Source: Trichomonas vaginalis G3 (lineage: Eukaryota; Parabasalia; Trichomonadida; Trichomonadidae). Taken from it: 64,000 bases of DNA. The notes under the pieces were generated by a model. The model saw only the letters and a list, made by a program, of their open reading frames with translations. It did no database searches and was not told the DNA's origin. Both the position numbers and the translations under genes were made by a program. Below, piece by piece: positions 37,769 to 47,687 of this stretch; positions within the stretch are counted from its first letter, which is position 1, and every line of letters begins with the position of its first letter. Where the stretch lies: assembly GCF_026262505.1 (NCBI RefSeq), contig NC_067207.1:12306082-12370081 (forward strand), given 5' to 3'.

Positions 37769-40549
37769 ATGACTCTTGGAGAACTACCTGAAGCAGTTCG
37801 TGACTTCAGGTATTTAGTTACAGAAATAGTTAATGGCACGGACAATGAAATCAAATGCAAAGCTAGACTAAAATACTCTATTATGCGAGAATCACCAAAT
37901 TCGATTGAAACAAGTTTATATGTATGTGAAAATATAGCAGATGAAACTTTAAAATTTTACGCTTTAGAGATTATTCACTATCATATTCGATTGAATCATG
38001 AAATTCCAGATATTGCTAATTTTATTTTGACTTCACTCTACGGAAATAACCCACGTTTCCTGGCTGCAAGCAGAATAGCTGCAATAAATTGTCTTTCTAG
38101 CATGATGTTACATGATTTCTCCTTATTACAGAAAATACCTTTCGATCATCCTGATGCTATTATTTTTTTCGAGAAAATACCAAAGGTATTCTCTGGTATA
38201 TACATTACTTCGCAGTATTATCATGCTGAAGCTGAAAAAATCAGAATGGATTTCCTTACGCAATATTTTTCAATTCAAGTCCCGGATATTTATGCGATTC
38301 ATCACTTACTATCTCTTCGTGAGTTCTTTTTGCCATATGATGAACCTCCTGAAGAAATCATAAATTCATTTATCGAATTATCAATGCGAATAACCGAATT
38401 CCCGGACATTGCTCTTGCCTTTAAAGTACTTGAAGATTTTACACTCTGCATTCCGCAGTCATTTGATGCAGGATTTGAAAATCCAACAGATTTTACTCGG
38501 GCAGTCCTTTTATTCTCAGTGAAGTTTGCGCACTACTTGCTTATCAACCAAGAACTACATGAAAAACTACCTGATTTTTGGAATATGGTCGTTGTTTTGC
38601 CAAGTCCTCTTTTATTTGACCAAGGATTCCCAGAAATCCAGAATCTTCTTAAGATGTTCTTCAAATCTATCCCGTTGATGGTCGAAAAAGGCAACTCTTT
38701 CCAAGAAATTCTCATCAGATTCTGTGAAAGATTAAATGATTCGTATATGAAAGAAACTGCACCAGAACTTGCTGCCAAAATGGCAAGAAAAGTTGTTAAA
38801 ATACTATTACGATATGGAGTTATGATAATGCAGTGCCATATTCCCGCAATTTTGGAATATCCACAATATAATTTACCGAAAGAACTGTTTTATGGGATAA
38901 TTGAAGAAGGAATTTTTGAACGATTCCAAGTTATGCCTGCATCAATATTCAAAACCATTACTTCCCTACCATTAGCAGAAATTCCTCAAGAAATCATTGA
39001 TTATTGCTTTGGAATCCTCCAAAATGGGAATTTCTACCAAGATTATGCATCTCTCGCCTTCCATTTCCTCTCAAAAATGGCTCAAACAACGAAAAACCCT
39101 GCATTTGAGCAAGTTTTTGTTTCAAAGATGCCTCTAATCAATCAGATTCTATCCGAAGTTGCCGAAGCGTTCCCTTCTGATACGTTTTGCACAGTAATGA
39201 CGATTTTTATGATGGTTCATTCACAGAAAACGTTTGAAAACTTCAATTTCTGGCTAAATATTGCAGATACGATACTTTCTGATGCAAGTTCACTTCCTCC
39301 AGCTTGTTTCGCCCATATTTTCAGCTTTGAATGTTATTATATTACTTTTCTCACAGAAAACCATACAGAAGAGCTATCCCAAATTGAGCACGATCGATGC
39401 CAAGCCCTACTTACGTACTTACAACAGATAGATGACTTAGGATATTTCAGTGAAATGGTAAATTCGTTCTTTGGTTCACAATACATCAATGAAATCAGTA
39501 TGGAAGTCAGAAACATCATAGTCATGTACATTTCCAGCATTTTGACTTCGTCATTTGGTGATTTTACTGATATATTAAAACCAGAAGACACAGATAACCA
39601 TTGTTTCATACTTTCGATACTCACGCACTTAGTCAAATACTTGGCTTTCGAGGAATCCATCAAAATTGTCCAGTGTATCGATAAAATGCTCTCGGTTTTC
39701 ACTACAAGTTATTCATTCAAATTTTTGATAACTTTGGCTTTTTCAGATACACCTGTCACTTTTGACAATTCAAAGATGGTAGAAATTTCGAATTTTCTGA
39801 TTGAAAATGAGTCATGCTTAGCATATTTTAAACAAAATAGCGAATTTTTCGCTATTATGAGATATTTCAAGCAATTGGAGAATTTTTCGAGCTATTCGTC
39901 AGTAGAAGAGTGGCTGCTAGCATCAGGGCTGGAAGGAGAAGAGATTTCTAATATGGCTTCTCTATTCCATCAACTGTATAAAGTTATTATCATATTTAGA
40001 TTGATAAGGATCACAGAATACCTCCAAAACTTGGATGTCGCAAGCTGCGATATATCTTTGTTGAACGAAATCAGCGATTTCTGTACAAAATCTTCAAAAT
40101 TTATTTCATTTCGTTTTAATTGGATGCCAACAAGGTTTGTTGTCCAATTATTCAGCAACTACAATGAAGAGGAACTCAAGTTCTCCTTCTTTGTTGCTCA
40201 AATGCTTGTTTACACCAGAGTATTTGACTTTGATTACCTCGAAGAGTTTGTTTCAGCGGTCATCAGGTCCCTATTTACATTCTTCCCAGTTGACCAGTTC
40301 TACCAGATATGGATGATCTTCTTCTATTTGTATCAACACGATCAATCTGGTTCACAGCTTTTCTTTTTCATTGAAAAAGCTCTACAAGAAAAATCCGCAA
40401 GTAACGAAGCACTCTGTTACTTCCACATGGCCATGGAATCTATGCAGAACTCTTCTTCTTTCAGAGAATTCATGGAATTTTTGGAGTCATCGCCAAATTT
40501 ATCACTTGCGTGTGATAAGTTCTACTTATGGAGACAACTCCGAGCATAA
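37769..40549 (+). CDS. Exportin-like HEAT solenoid (XPO4/XPO7-like N-terminus)
   Basis: 926 residues from the ATG at 37769 (MTLGELPEAVRDFRYL). The frame continues upstream only to a GTG. The first 100 residues follow the karyopherin pattern: CKARLKYSIMRESPNSIETS, KFYALEIIHYHIRLN, ANFILTSLYG, RIAAINCLSSMMLHDF. This is the fixed order of an exportin-4/7 N-terminus (accumulated-helix, column of tissue-wide AL motifs, then a conserved all-helical pair). The remaining 800 residues are helical HEAT-like repeats without another domain. As a beta-karyopherin it would move cargo through nuclear pores with Ran-GTP. It is clearly distinct from the other karyopherin-like gene at 12481. Cargo class is not assignable by eye. 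Confidence 0.55.
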   Translation: MTLGELPEAVRDFRYLVTEIVNGTDNEIKCKARLKYSIMRESPNSIETSLYVCENIADETLKFYALEIIHYHIRLNHEIPDIANFILTSLYGNNPRFLAASRIAAINCLSSMMLHDFSLLQKIPFDHPDAIIFFEKIPKVFSGIYITSQYYHAEAEKIRMDFLTQYFSIQVPDIYAIHHLLSLREFFLPYDEPPEEIINSFIELSMRITEFPDIALAFKVLEDFTLCIPQSFDAGFENPTDFTRAVLLFSVKFAHYLLINQELHEKLPDFWNMVVVLPSPLLFDQGFPEIQNLLKMFFKSIPLMVEKGNSFQEILIRFCERLNDSYMKETAPELAAKMARKVVKILLRYGVMIMQCHIPAILEYPQYNLPKELFYGIIEEGIFERFQVMPASIFKTITSLPLAEIPQEIIDYCFGILQNGNFYQDYASLAFHFLSKMAQTTKNPAFEQVFVSKMPLINQILSEVAEAFPSDTFCTVMTIFMMVHSQKTFENFNFWLNIADTILSDASSLPPACFAHIFSFECYYITFLTENHTEELSQIEHDRCQALLTYLQQIDDLGYFSEMVNSFFGSQYINEISMEVRNIIVMYISSILTSSFGDFTDILKPEDTDNHCFILSILTHLVKYLAFEESIKIVQCIDKMLSVFTTSYSFKFLITLAFSDTPVTFDNSKMVEISNFLIENESCLAYFKQNSEFFAIMRYFKQLENFSSYSSVEEWLLASGLEGEEISNMASLFHQLYKVIIIFRLIRITEYLQNLDVASCDISLLNEISDFCTKSSKFISFRFNWMPTRFVVQLFSNYNEEELKFSFFVAQMLVYTRVFDFDYLEEFVSAVIRSLFTFFPVDQFYQIWMIFFYLYQHDQSGSQLFFFIEKALQEKSASNEALCYFHMAMESMQNSSSFREFMEFLESSPNLSLACDKFYLWRQLRA

Positions 40550-41460
40550 TTACACTATTATTATATTTATTTGTCTTGTTTATTTTTTGTTATTTATTTA
40601 TATATAAAGATTTATGATCTGTTTTAGTATACAAATACTAGCTACTTTTGTTTTAGTACAATTAAAATATACATTTTTCCATTAATTTGATAATTTGATA
40701 ATTATCTTTCATACATACAAAACGTCAGTTGGATTGCATTAGTTCAATATTGTATATACATGAAATTAATATAATTGCAATGAGATGATACTATAATAAC
40801 TGAATAATAATTTGTTATCAAATTTCTTTAAAGTTGATGAAGCTGAGAATAATAGGTGAAGAACACTTACTAGCTTATTGCGTTACATATTATTTTAAAA
40901 ATCTATCATTTTATGATTTTGATAAGAATCGAATGTTTGCTATGGAGATATTTTAACTAAACTGTGAATACTTTTTTGATTGGATTCTTGATCGACATGG
41001 ATTTGGAGACGATTCATGAAGAGAATATGCGTAATTTCATTTATTGAATTTGATATATTTTGTCAAGATACACAGTTAACTGTTCTTGTTTCAAATTTAC
41101 TGTGTACTCACTAGTATCTGATGACCTCTCAAAATGGGGAAAACAAGCGCAAAGAAACACAGAAATTAAAACACTAATCAAGAAGTTTGAGAGTGTTATA
41201 GAAAAAAAGAATAAGAATCCAAGAATAAAGCAAAAATAATGATTTGTTAAAATCAGAACGACTAGATAAAATTTTAAGAGTGCACTTATGCATGTATGGC
41301 ATGGCCTTCAATTCTGTTGTTTAAGATTAGTTTTCAATATGCTTCATATTAGATGATGGTTAGTGTACAAATACTAACGTCGATGGATGAAAATGTAAAT
41401 TTAAAAGATATATATCACGAATTAAAATACTTATCATAAAATTCTTTCGAAATCTTATTT
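40550..41460. other. Intergenic region with MITE relic
   Basis: 910 bp of AT-rich DNA between the exportin-like gene and the ankyrin pseudogene. Only the diverged TTAA-type MITE piece at 41274-41355 is recognised. Confidence 0.4.
41274..41355. mobile_element. Diverged, partial copy of the TTAA-target MITE
   Basis: TTAAGAGTGCACTTATGC, then GGCCTTCAATTC and GTTTAAGATTAGTTTTCAAT, align with 21840-21915 with about 20 percent changes. The right half is missing. Confidence 0.55.
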
Positions 41461-41862
41461 CTATCTATTTTTTTGTTTAATAAATTCAATGCATGTGAGA
41501 GGGGAACGAACTCCAGTATATATAAGTGCATTTGGATCGGCGCCGTTATCGAGCAAGAACTCAATGAGCTCAATTGGGGGATCATACAAAGATGTAAGTA
41601 ACGTAAGTTGACCACCCAAAATTGTATTTTTACCTGGAAGATGGAAATTTATTTTCAAGCCATGATTGAGGAGTATTTTAAAAACTTCTATTTTTTCTTT
41701 ACTTTCGCTTTCAATTAAATAATATGGACCCATTCGACCTTGTTCATCGACTCTATTTACATCAATTCCCTTTGAACACAATATTTTTGCAATTTCAGGA
41801 CTCCCTGACATACAAATCCAGTGCACAGCAGCTAGGGTTGTACAAACTGGCACAATTTTGCG

Positions 41863-41891
41863 GGCCGCGTGCCAGCTCCTGGCACGCGGCC
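41863..41891. repeat. 13-bp GC-rich hairpin near the left end of hAT element 2
   Basis: GGCCGCGTGCCAG (41863-41875) pairs perfectly with 41879-41891 over a 3-nt loop. It contains the subterminal GTGCCAG word on both strands. Confidence 0.85.
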
Positions 41892-41916
41892 AAAATCAAA
41901 AAAGTGGCCAAAAATC

Positions 41917-41979
41917 GGGCCTCGTGGCGTGGAAAGGATGTCGCCCTTCGGGCTCCACCCTTTCCACGCCACTCGGCCT
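41917..41979. repeat. Second GC-rich hairpin with nested stem, hAT element 2
   Basis: A 14-bp perfect stem (41924-41937 with 41959-41972) is extended outward by five further pairs (last one G-T) after a 2-nt mismatch. The loop itself holds a small stem, GCCC TTC GGGC (41943-41953). This is one of the most GC-rich stretches in the window. Confidence 0.85.
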
Positions 41980-42559
41980 ATGACCACAATTATATAATAT
42001 GCTCATTATTATTTTTTCTTTTTCTCTTTTCTTTCTTCTTTTTCACTTTTCCCTTCCTTTTTTTCTAGTTTTGGAAAGGAAAAAGTAAAAAATTTAATAA
42101 TTAATTTTATTACTATGAAAATATACTTTTTAGCTTATATTGTAAGCTGTGAGAGTTTTAAGTGATGGAAGATATAAATCAAATTTGAAATTCAACAAAT
42201 CTTGTTATGATTAAGTTGAATATTGTACTCTAATTAAGAGTTTTCAGTTATGAACTCAGGTATTATATAATAAAAGTATAACTCAAGATAATAAAGAGGT
42301 TTTTAAAATGTAGATCTGAAAATCAAACTACCATGTTTGATATGATTAAGTTGAATAATGTTATTTTATTAAATGGTTCAAATCTGTGAAATCGGCAATT
42401 ACAAATTAAAGGCGTAGTTCAAAAAATTAAAGAGATTTTAAAAATTTAATATCAGAATTAAACTAAAAAAAGGATTTAGTTATTTCAGTAATTATCATAA
42501 AAGGTTAAAAAGATAGGGTAAGTAATGAGACTTGAGTGAGATGTGAGATATCATATGTA

Positions 42560-42745
42560 AATAATTAGATATCTGATGAGTAAGGTCGGAGAGTTAAGAT
42601 CTGGTTAGTAAGGTAGTAATGAGAGTTAAGATCTGGTTAGTAAGGTAGTAATGAGAGTTAAGATCTGATGAGTAAGGTCGGAGAGTTAAGATCTGGTTAG
42701 TAAGGTCGGAGAGTTAAGATCTGGTTAGTAAGGTAGTAATGAGAG
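42560..42745. repeat. 32-bp minisatellite (GAGAGTTAAGATCTGGTTAG type)
   Basis: About six tandem units, each GAGAGTTAAGATCTGGTTAG plus TAAGGTAGTAAT or TAAGGTCG, differing by small indels. It lies inside the second hAT element, as the CTCCTCAGA array lies inside the first. Confidence 0.85.
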
Positions 42746-44285
42746 ATCTGCGGGCAGTAATGATACATCTATGAGTACATAACTAAAACCTGAGTTCTAT
42801 GAGCGAAATCTGAGAGCTAAAAGCTGAGATATCTAAGGTAAGTAATGAGAGAAGAGAATTTGAAATTTTACAAAATACGTTTACTCATACAAATTAATTC
42901 GCATTCTTTTATAACGAATCTCAATGCCAATTAATACATAAAACAGATTTTAGCAATCAATTGTAAGATTTAGAAAGATTTTATTTATAATCTCAGCCAA
43001 ATTAACAAATATTTTATTGATTTCGTAAAAAATAGCAATAAAACATAAAAATATGACATTCTATTTTTCCAAAAAAAAATTCAAAAATCATTTTTTAACA
43101 TGAAATTTATATTTTTTAATATTATTTTTTAAATTTTGAATTTTTTTTGGAATTTTCAACCATGTCAAAAGTCGGGATCTACAAATGTATTCTCTTTGAC
43201 ATAGGATAAAAACATCCTTTCTTATAATTTCATTGTAAAATAAAATTTTCTTAAATTTATTGAATCCAAACTCAACTTTGCAACATTTTATTATCATAAA
43301 AACTAAGAAACATCAGGTAAACTTCAATTTGGAGAGCTTAAAATCATATCTAAATTGAAAAATAAGGGGAAAAAAATTGTAAAAAAAAATCTCATTAGAT
43401 GGGGCAAAAAGTGACTTTTTTAATGTGTTTTTTAAAAAAATCGTGCCAGCTGGCCAAAAAAGGTGTGCCAGCAGGCGTGCCAGTTTGTACAACCCTAACA
43501 GCAGCAGGTGCCTTGATATCTGGTGGAATATCAACATCTTCAGTAACTTCTGCCAATATTTTGACTGCTTCAACATTACGAATGGCACATGCCAAAGATA
43601 TTGGTGTTCTGTGATCTTCTGTCATATATGATGGATTAAACTTTGCATCAAGAAGTAAACGAAGTGCAGAGTTACTCGCACATCTAAAAGCATCTATAAC
43701 CAATCTTGAATCTTTTTCTAGAATTGATTCACAATATTTCTTGAGAAGAATTTCAAAAGTTGGCACATTTTTCATTGCAGCTCTTAAAGCATCTTTGATC
43801 TTAAACTTACATATGTCTGAATATTTTTCAAAGCTATAACCATATTTAAAAAGAATGTCCAATATATTCGGATTCTTTGATAAAGCTACAAATTTGATTA
43901 TTGGATTACTTTCTTTAGGATTTGAGTATTCTTCAAAAAACAATTTCATTTCAAGACCATCTTGCCCAAAATTGGCTTGATAATAGCGAAGGATGTATTC
44001 AACAACATCAGCAGAGCCAGTCTAAACGGCAAATAGAAAAGGAGTGAAAGATGAACTACTTTCAATATCAATTGGAATATTACATTGAATGTGTAAATAT
44101 TCGAAACATTTGAGTGAATTACGGCAAGCAGCGACATGAAGCATTGTTAGATAATCTTTATCTAATGTATAGAAACCTAAATCCAATTGGTATATAGGCT
44201 TTAATAAGTATCTGATATTATCAATATTAACTAATTTTCAAAGTTCTTCAACATCATCTCTTGAAATAAGAGATAAATTGTCCAT

Positions 44286-44916
44286 CTTCAAAATTTACGC
44301 CGGCTTTTTTTTTAGTCGTCATTAAATTTAGTAGTAGATTCTAGTGTGAATTATAAGCTAAATAATGGATTTTCCCGAATCCATTATAAATTAAGAATTT
44401 CTTATCAAACTTAATTCAAGCATATCACGTTTCTCTTTGTCTGAAAGATTTAAATAAAGTTTTGTGATCTACTCTATGAATATATAAATATTTAAAGATT
44501 CTTTAGTCCAAAATATCAATAATCTTACGTAAATGAGTTTTATTCAATTAAAATTGAGATAAATTGATTAATGTTCGATTTCAAAGATTATTTCGTAAAT
44601 ATATGGCATACTTTTAGTATAAATGAATTAATTTAGAGAATACATTTAGATATTAGAGAATTTTCGAAATAATTTTTGAAAGTAAAGCACATATTAAGAA
44701 TTTGTTGGGAATAAGATCAATGTGATACTTGTCAAGATTGGAACTGAGTTCTGGTTCATATATGAAGAATTAGTAAAATTAAAATTCATATCTCTGAACT
44801 TATTCTTAAACTTTATGAAAGAATATAATCAAAAAGTATGTCATTCAAGCTTAATATCAGAATTATCACAGAAACTAAGTTAAATAGCCGAAGATTAAAA
44901 ATAAAAATAAAATAGT
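44286..44916. other. Intergenic, 630 bp
   Basis: Upstream of the ankyrin pseudogene and downstream of the membrane-protein gene. AT-rich, nothing recognised. Confidence 0.4.
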
Positions 44917-46349
44917 TTATACATAAGGATTTTCTAGGCGATCAGGTGAAACCTCGTTGTCTTTTTGTTGTTGTTCTTGTTGTCTCTGGTCTTGTTGCTG
45001 TTCCGGTGGGGGAGCATAAGGAGCAATTGGAGGAGGAGGCTGGTAAATGAATCTTTGTTCTTGGTTAATTGGCATTTGAGGTGGTGGTTGGTAAATATAA
45101 TTTTGATTATCGATATAATTAATCTGATTTGTAGGTTGTGTCTGACCAGTAATGTCAGCATGAATATTAGGTGTTTCAGGATTCATTTTATTACCTGTGT
45201 TTTGATCGATCAAATTCTGATTTAGTTCTGGATTATTACTCATTGTTTTGTAACGCTTTTGGAAGTCAGATTCATCAGCATCGCAAGGAATACATAAATT
45301 GGCTAGCATATAACATTGGAAACATATTATAAAGGTAGCAAAGAAAAACATTATCATAAGCATAACCATTTGGAAGCAAATGCTGAATTTCTTGCAACAG
45401 CAAGCTGGACGAGCATCCGGACAATTCGAATATGCACAGCAGCAATCATTGTTTGTGCATGATCCATGTGTGCAAAATCCACAGCAATCTCCCCAACCAC
45501 AGGGATATTGGTGTTGTGAATAAAATCTTCCGAACAATGGATAGTAACGCGAACAGCCACAATAACAACAAGCCCAGCTTAACGATTTTCTTTTTCCAAA
45601 TTTTGAAGAGTTTTTAGTAATAATTATTCTTGATTTGGATTTGGATTTAGATTGAGAGTTGTTTGGATCTTTTGTTTCAAGAGTAAGATGGAATCGATGT
45701 TGGCTGGAAAATGAAAGTGAAAATGATTTTGATTCAAGAATATCTATGTGATCATTGAGTTCAGATGTGATGATTTCTGATTGATTTGTGATGTATGAAA
45801 TGATTGAAGAATAATTGCGCTTACAAAGATGTTTGATTTTAAAATATTAATATTTGTGTTTTCAAAGTTAACGTAGTTAAATACTGTTTCCTTGCTTTGT
45901 GAATTACTTGTGATTGAAAATATGTCATCTGAATGTGTGGAAAAAACTGTTTTCATGTTTTGATATTTTGAGTTAAAACTAACTGCTGTTATATTTATTT
46001 TATTGTCATTTTTATTTTCTATATTGATGGTAAGTGATATAATTTTTTGGTTTTCGCCAATGTATATTGTTTCATTTTCAAAGTGAAGAATTTTATTTTT
46101 GTTATTTGAAGTTAAGTATGCGATACTTCCTTTATATAATGTACAATCAATCTTGATTGCTGTGTGAGTGTACAATTCAGGATTATAAGAAATTGAAAAT
46201 TGTTTTGTGAAATTTTTGTGTTTTGGAGTGAACGAATGAGTAACTATATTCCCATGGGAGCAATTTAAAAATGTTTCTTCATCAAATCTACAATATATAA
46301 GCCCAATAAACAAAAACATTTTAATTCTTAATTTTGCCAAATTTGACAT
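44917..46349 (-). CDS. Secreted/type I membrane protein with Cys-rich region and Pro/Gln tail; one frame break
   Basis: Starts at the ATG at 46349 with a signal peptide (MFLFIGLIYCRFDEE after ten residues) and a beta-rich, Asn-rich ectodomain (IDCTLYKGSIAYLTSNN, NYVNFENTNINILKSN). Near 45820 the frame changes by one or two bases. The new frame continues without stops (NQSEIITSELNDHIDILES, SWACCYCGCSRYYPL) into a segment with about 20 Cys, one membrane span (MVMLMIMFFFATFIICF) and a tail of PPP, QQQ and NYIYQPPPQ units. No intron with trichomonad GTATGT...ACTAACACACAG signals is present at the junction, so a sequencing error or young frameshift is likely. Either way the two halves look like one gene. 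A surface receptor or adhesin role is inferred. Confidence 0.6.
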
Positions 46350-46402
46350 GTCAAAATCAAGATTCTTATCGTCTTTAATATTTATATATAAATATTTTTA
46401 CT

Positions 46403-47360
46403 TTATTTAGAAAGCATTACTTGATAGAAAAGATGAACGTATGAAAATGGATCAAATACAGAATTTGTTTTCTGTTTCTTGTTTTTAATAAGTATTTCTT
46501 GTGTTAAACATATGAAGAAATTATTTTCGAAAGGGGTAGTAGTCATTTCTGACATATATATTGGACTTCCTCTTTGGAATGTTGTTGTTTTATCAGATAT
46601 TGTTCGGAAGATATAAATATATGCGCGCATATTAGTACTAAAATATGCGCCTTGGCCAATTTGACAATTGTTCTGAATTATACAATCTTCAATATCAAGT
46701 CTCTGGCGATAACCACTTATATAAATTATTCCTCCATAAACACCTGTTTGAGAATTATTTATTATATTAGATCTCATTAATTCTGCACTTAAATCATTAA
46801 AGCTAACTGTAGCGTAAGATGTTGCATGACATGAGTCAATACAACAACAACTAACATTTACTAAATTTTTAACTAATTGGCAATAAACAGCTGATGCTTG
46901 GGAAGTTTGACACTTTGAAAAATTCACTGCATTAATATTTAATAGTCCACCATATTGAAACAATGAACCAATATAACTATTATTATAGGAGGAAATAGAA
47001 CCCTCAGTAACTGTACTATTTACTGCACTACAAGCTATGAAAGTACTACCCGAGATATTAAATGAATAAAAATGATTACTAACAAAATAAGATTCTCCTC
47101 GAATATATATGGTGCCATTACCATTGAAGAACTTGTTTTGTTCTGACAATATGTAATAATCATTTTTTTATAAAAGTAAATTGCATAATTTGACAAATCT
47201 TTAAAAATTGATTGGTAAATAAATAATTTACTAACATCTGAAATGTTCGGATTGGTTTTAGTAATAGGTTTTGGGGTTGAAACATTAAAATATTGTCCCC
47301 ATATCTGCTCATAATCTTGGCCCAAACTATTTCTTGACTTATAATATTTAAATCTATATT
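46403..47360 (-). pseudogene. Pmp-like beta-helix family gene remnant
   Basis: The remnant opens near 47360 with YKSRNSLGQDYEQIWGQYF and PKPITKTNPNISDVSKLFIY. It changes frame at an A7 run near 47161-47170 and continues as YYILSEQNKFFNGNGTIYI and VNFSKCQTSQASAVYC. CCIDSCHATSYATVSF, RSNIINNSQTGVYGGIIYIS and LDIEDCIIQNNCQIGQGAYF follow to the stop at 46403. The short N/C-rich units are beta-helix rungs like those at 1-887 and 59282-61075. No ATG, signal peptide or membrane anchor is seen. The frame change at a homopolymer may be real decay or a sequencing error. Confidence 0.65.
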
Positions 47361-47687
47361 ATTAACTGCAGAGATCAACTTACACAATCATTTTCATTAA
47401 TTAAAGCTGTTAAACCGGATTCATTTGAATAAAAAAAATCAGTTAATGTTCCATAAAAATATCAAATTCTTTTTCACTTTTTCAAGTCACCAATCAAATT
47501 TTGTGATGTATTCAATATAGAATAAATAAAAATGAAAAGTTTTTAAAAATTGATAAATTTTGATGTATCTATACTATAAACAAAATTGAGAGAATGTCAA
47601 ATGGGAGTTAGTGCAAAATTAATTTACTAGATAGCTCTATAATCTTTATTCTAAATAAATTCATTAATTAAAAAACAAATAGAAGTA
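47361..47687. other. Intergenic, 327 bp
   Basis: AT-rich spacer; nothing recognised. Confidence 0.4.

Larger units (their letters stand above)
41833..43497. mobile_element. Non-autonomous hAT-type element (1665 bp) inside the ankyrin pseudogene
   Basis: Ends TAGGGTTGTACAAACTGGCA and the exact complement at the right end (21-bp perfect inverted repeat), with an exact 8-bp duplication ACAGCAGC (41825-41832 and 43498-43505). GTGCCAG or its complement recurs several times within 60 bp of both ends, as expected for subterminal transposase sites. The left 150 bp holds two GC-rich hairpins and a pyrimidine tract follows at about 42009-42070. The centre holds diverged 135-bp repeats (about 42170-42465) and a 32-bp minisatellite. 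No transposase is encoded. The perfect ends suggest fairly recent insertion. Confidence 0.9.
41461..44285 (-). pseudogene. Ankyrin-repeat gene split by a hAT element
   Basis: The gene starts at the ATG at 44285 (MDNLSLISRDDVEEL) and continues leftwards with LLKPIYQLDLGFYTLDKDYL, MLHVAACRNSLKCFEYL and, beyond, RTPISLACAIRNVEAVKILA. Its coding is cut at the sequence for KAPAA by the hAT element at 41833-43497. It resumes as VHWICMSGSPEIAKILCSKG, RMGPYYLIESESKEKIEVFK and ELIEFLLDNGADPNALIYTG to the stop at 41461. Two in-frame stops also lie in the first third, one right after DDVEEL and one after FLFAV. It is therefore a dead ankyrin gene, of another subfamily than the intact one at 17764. The stops show it was not killed by the transposon alone. 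Confidence 0.8.
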
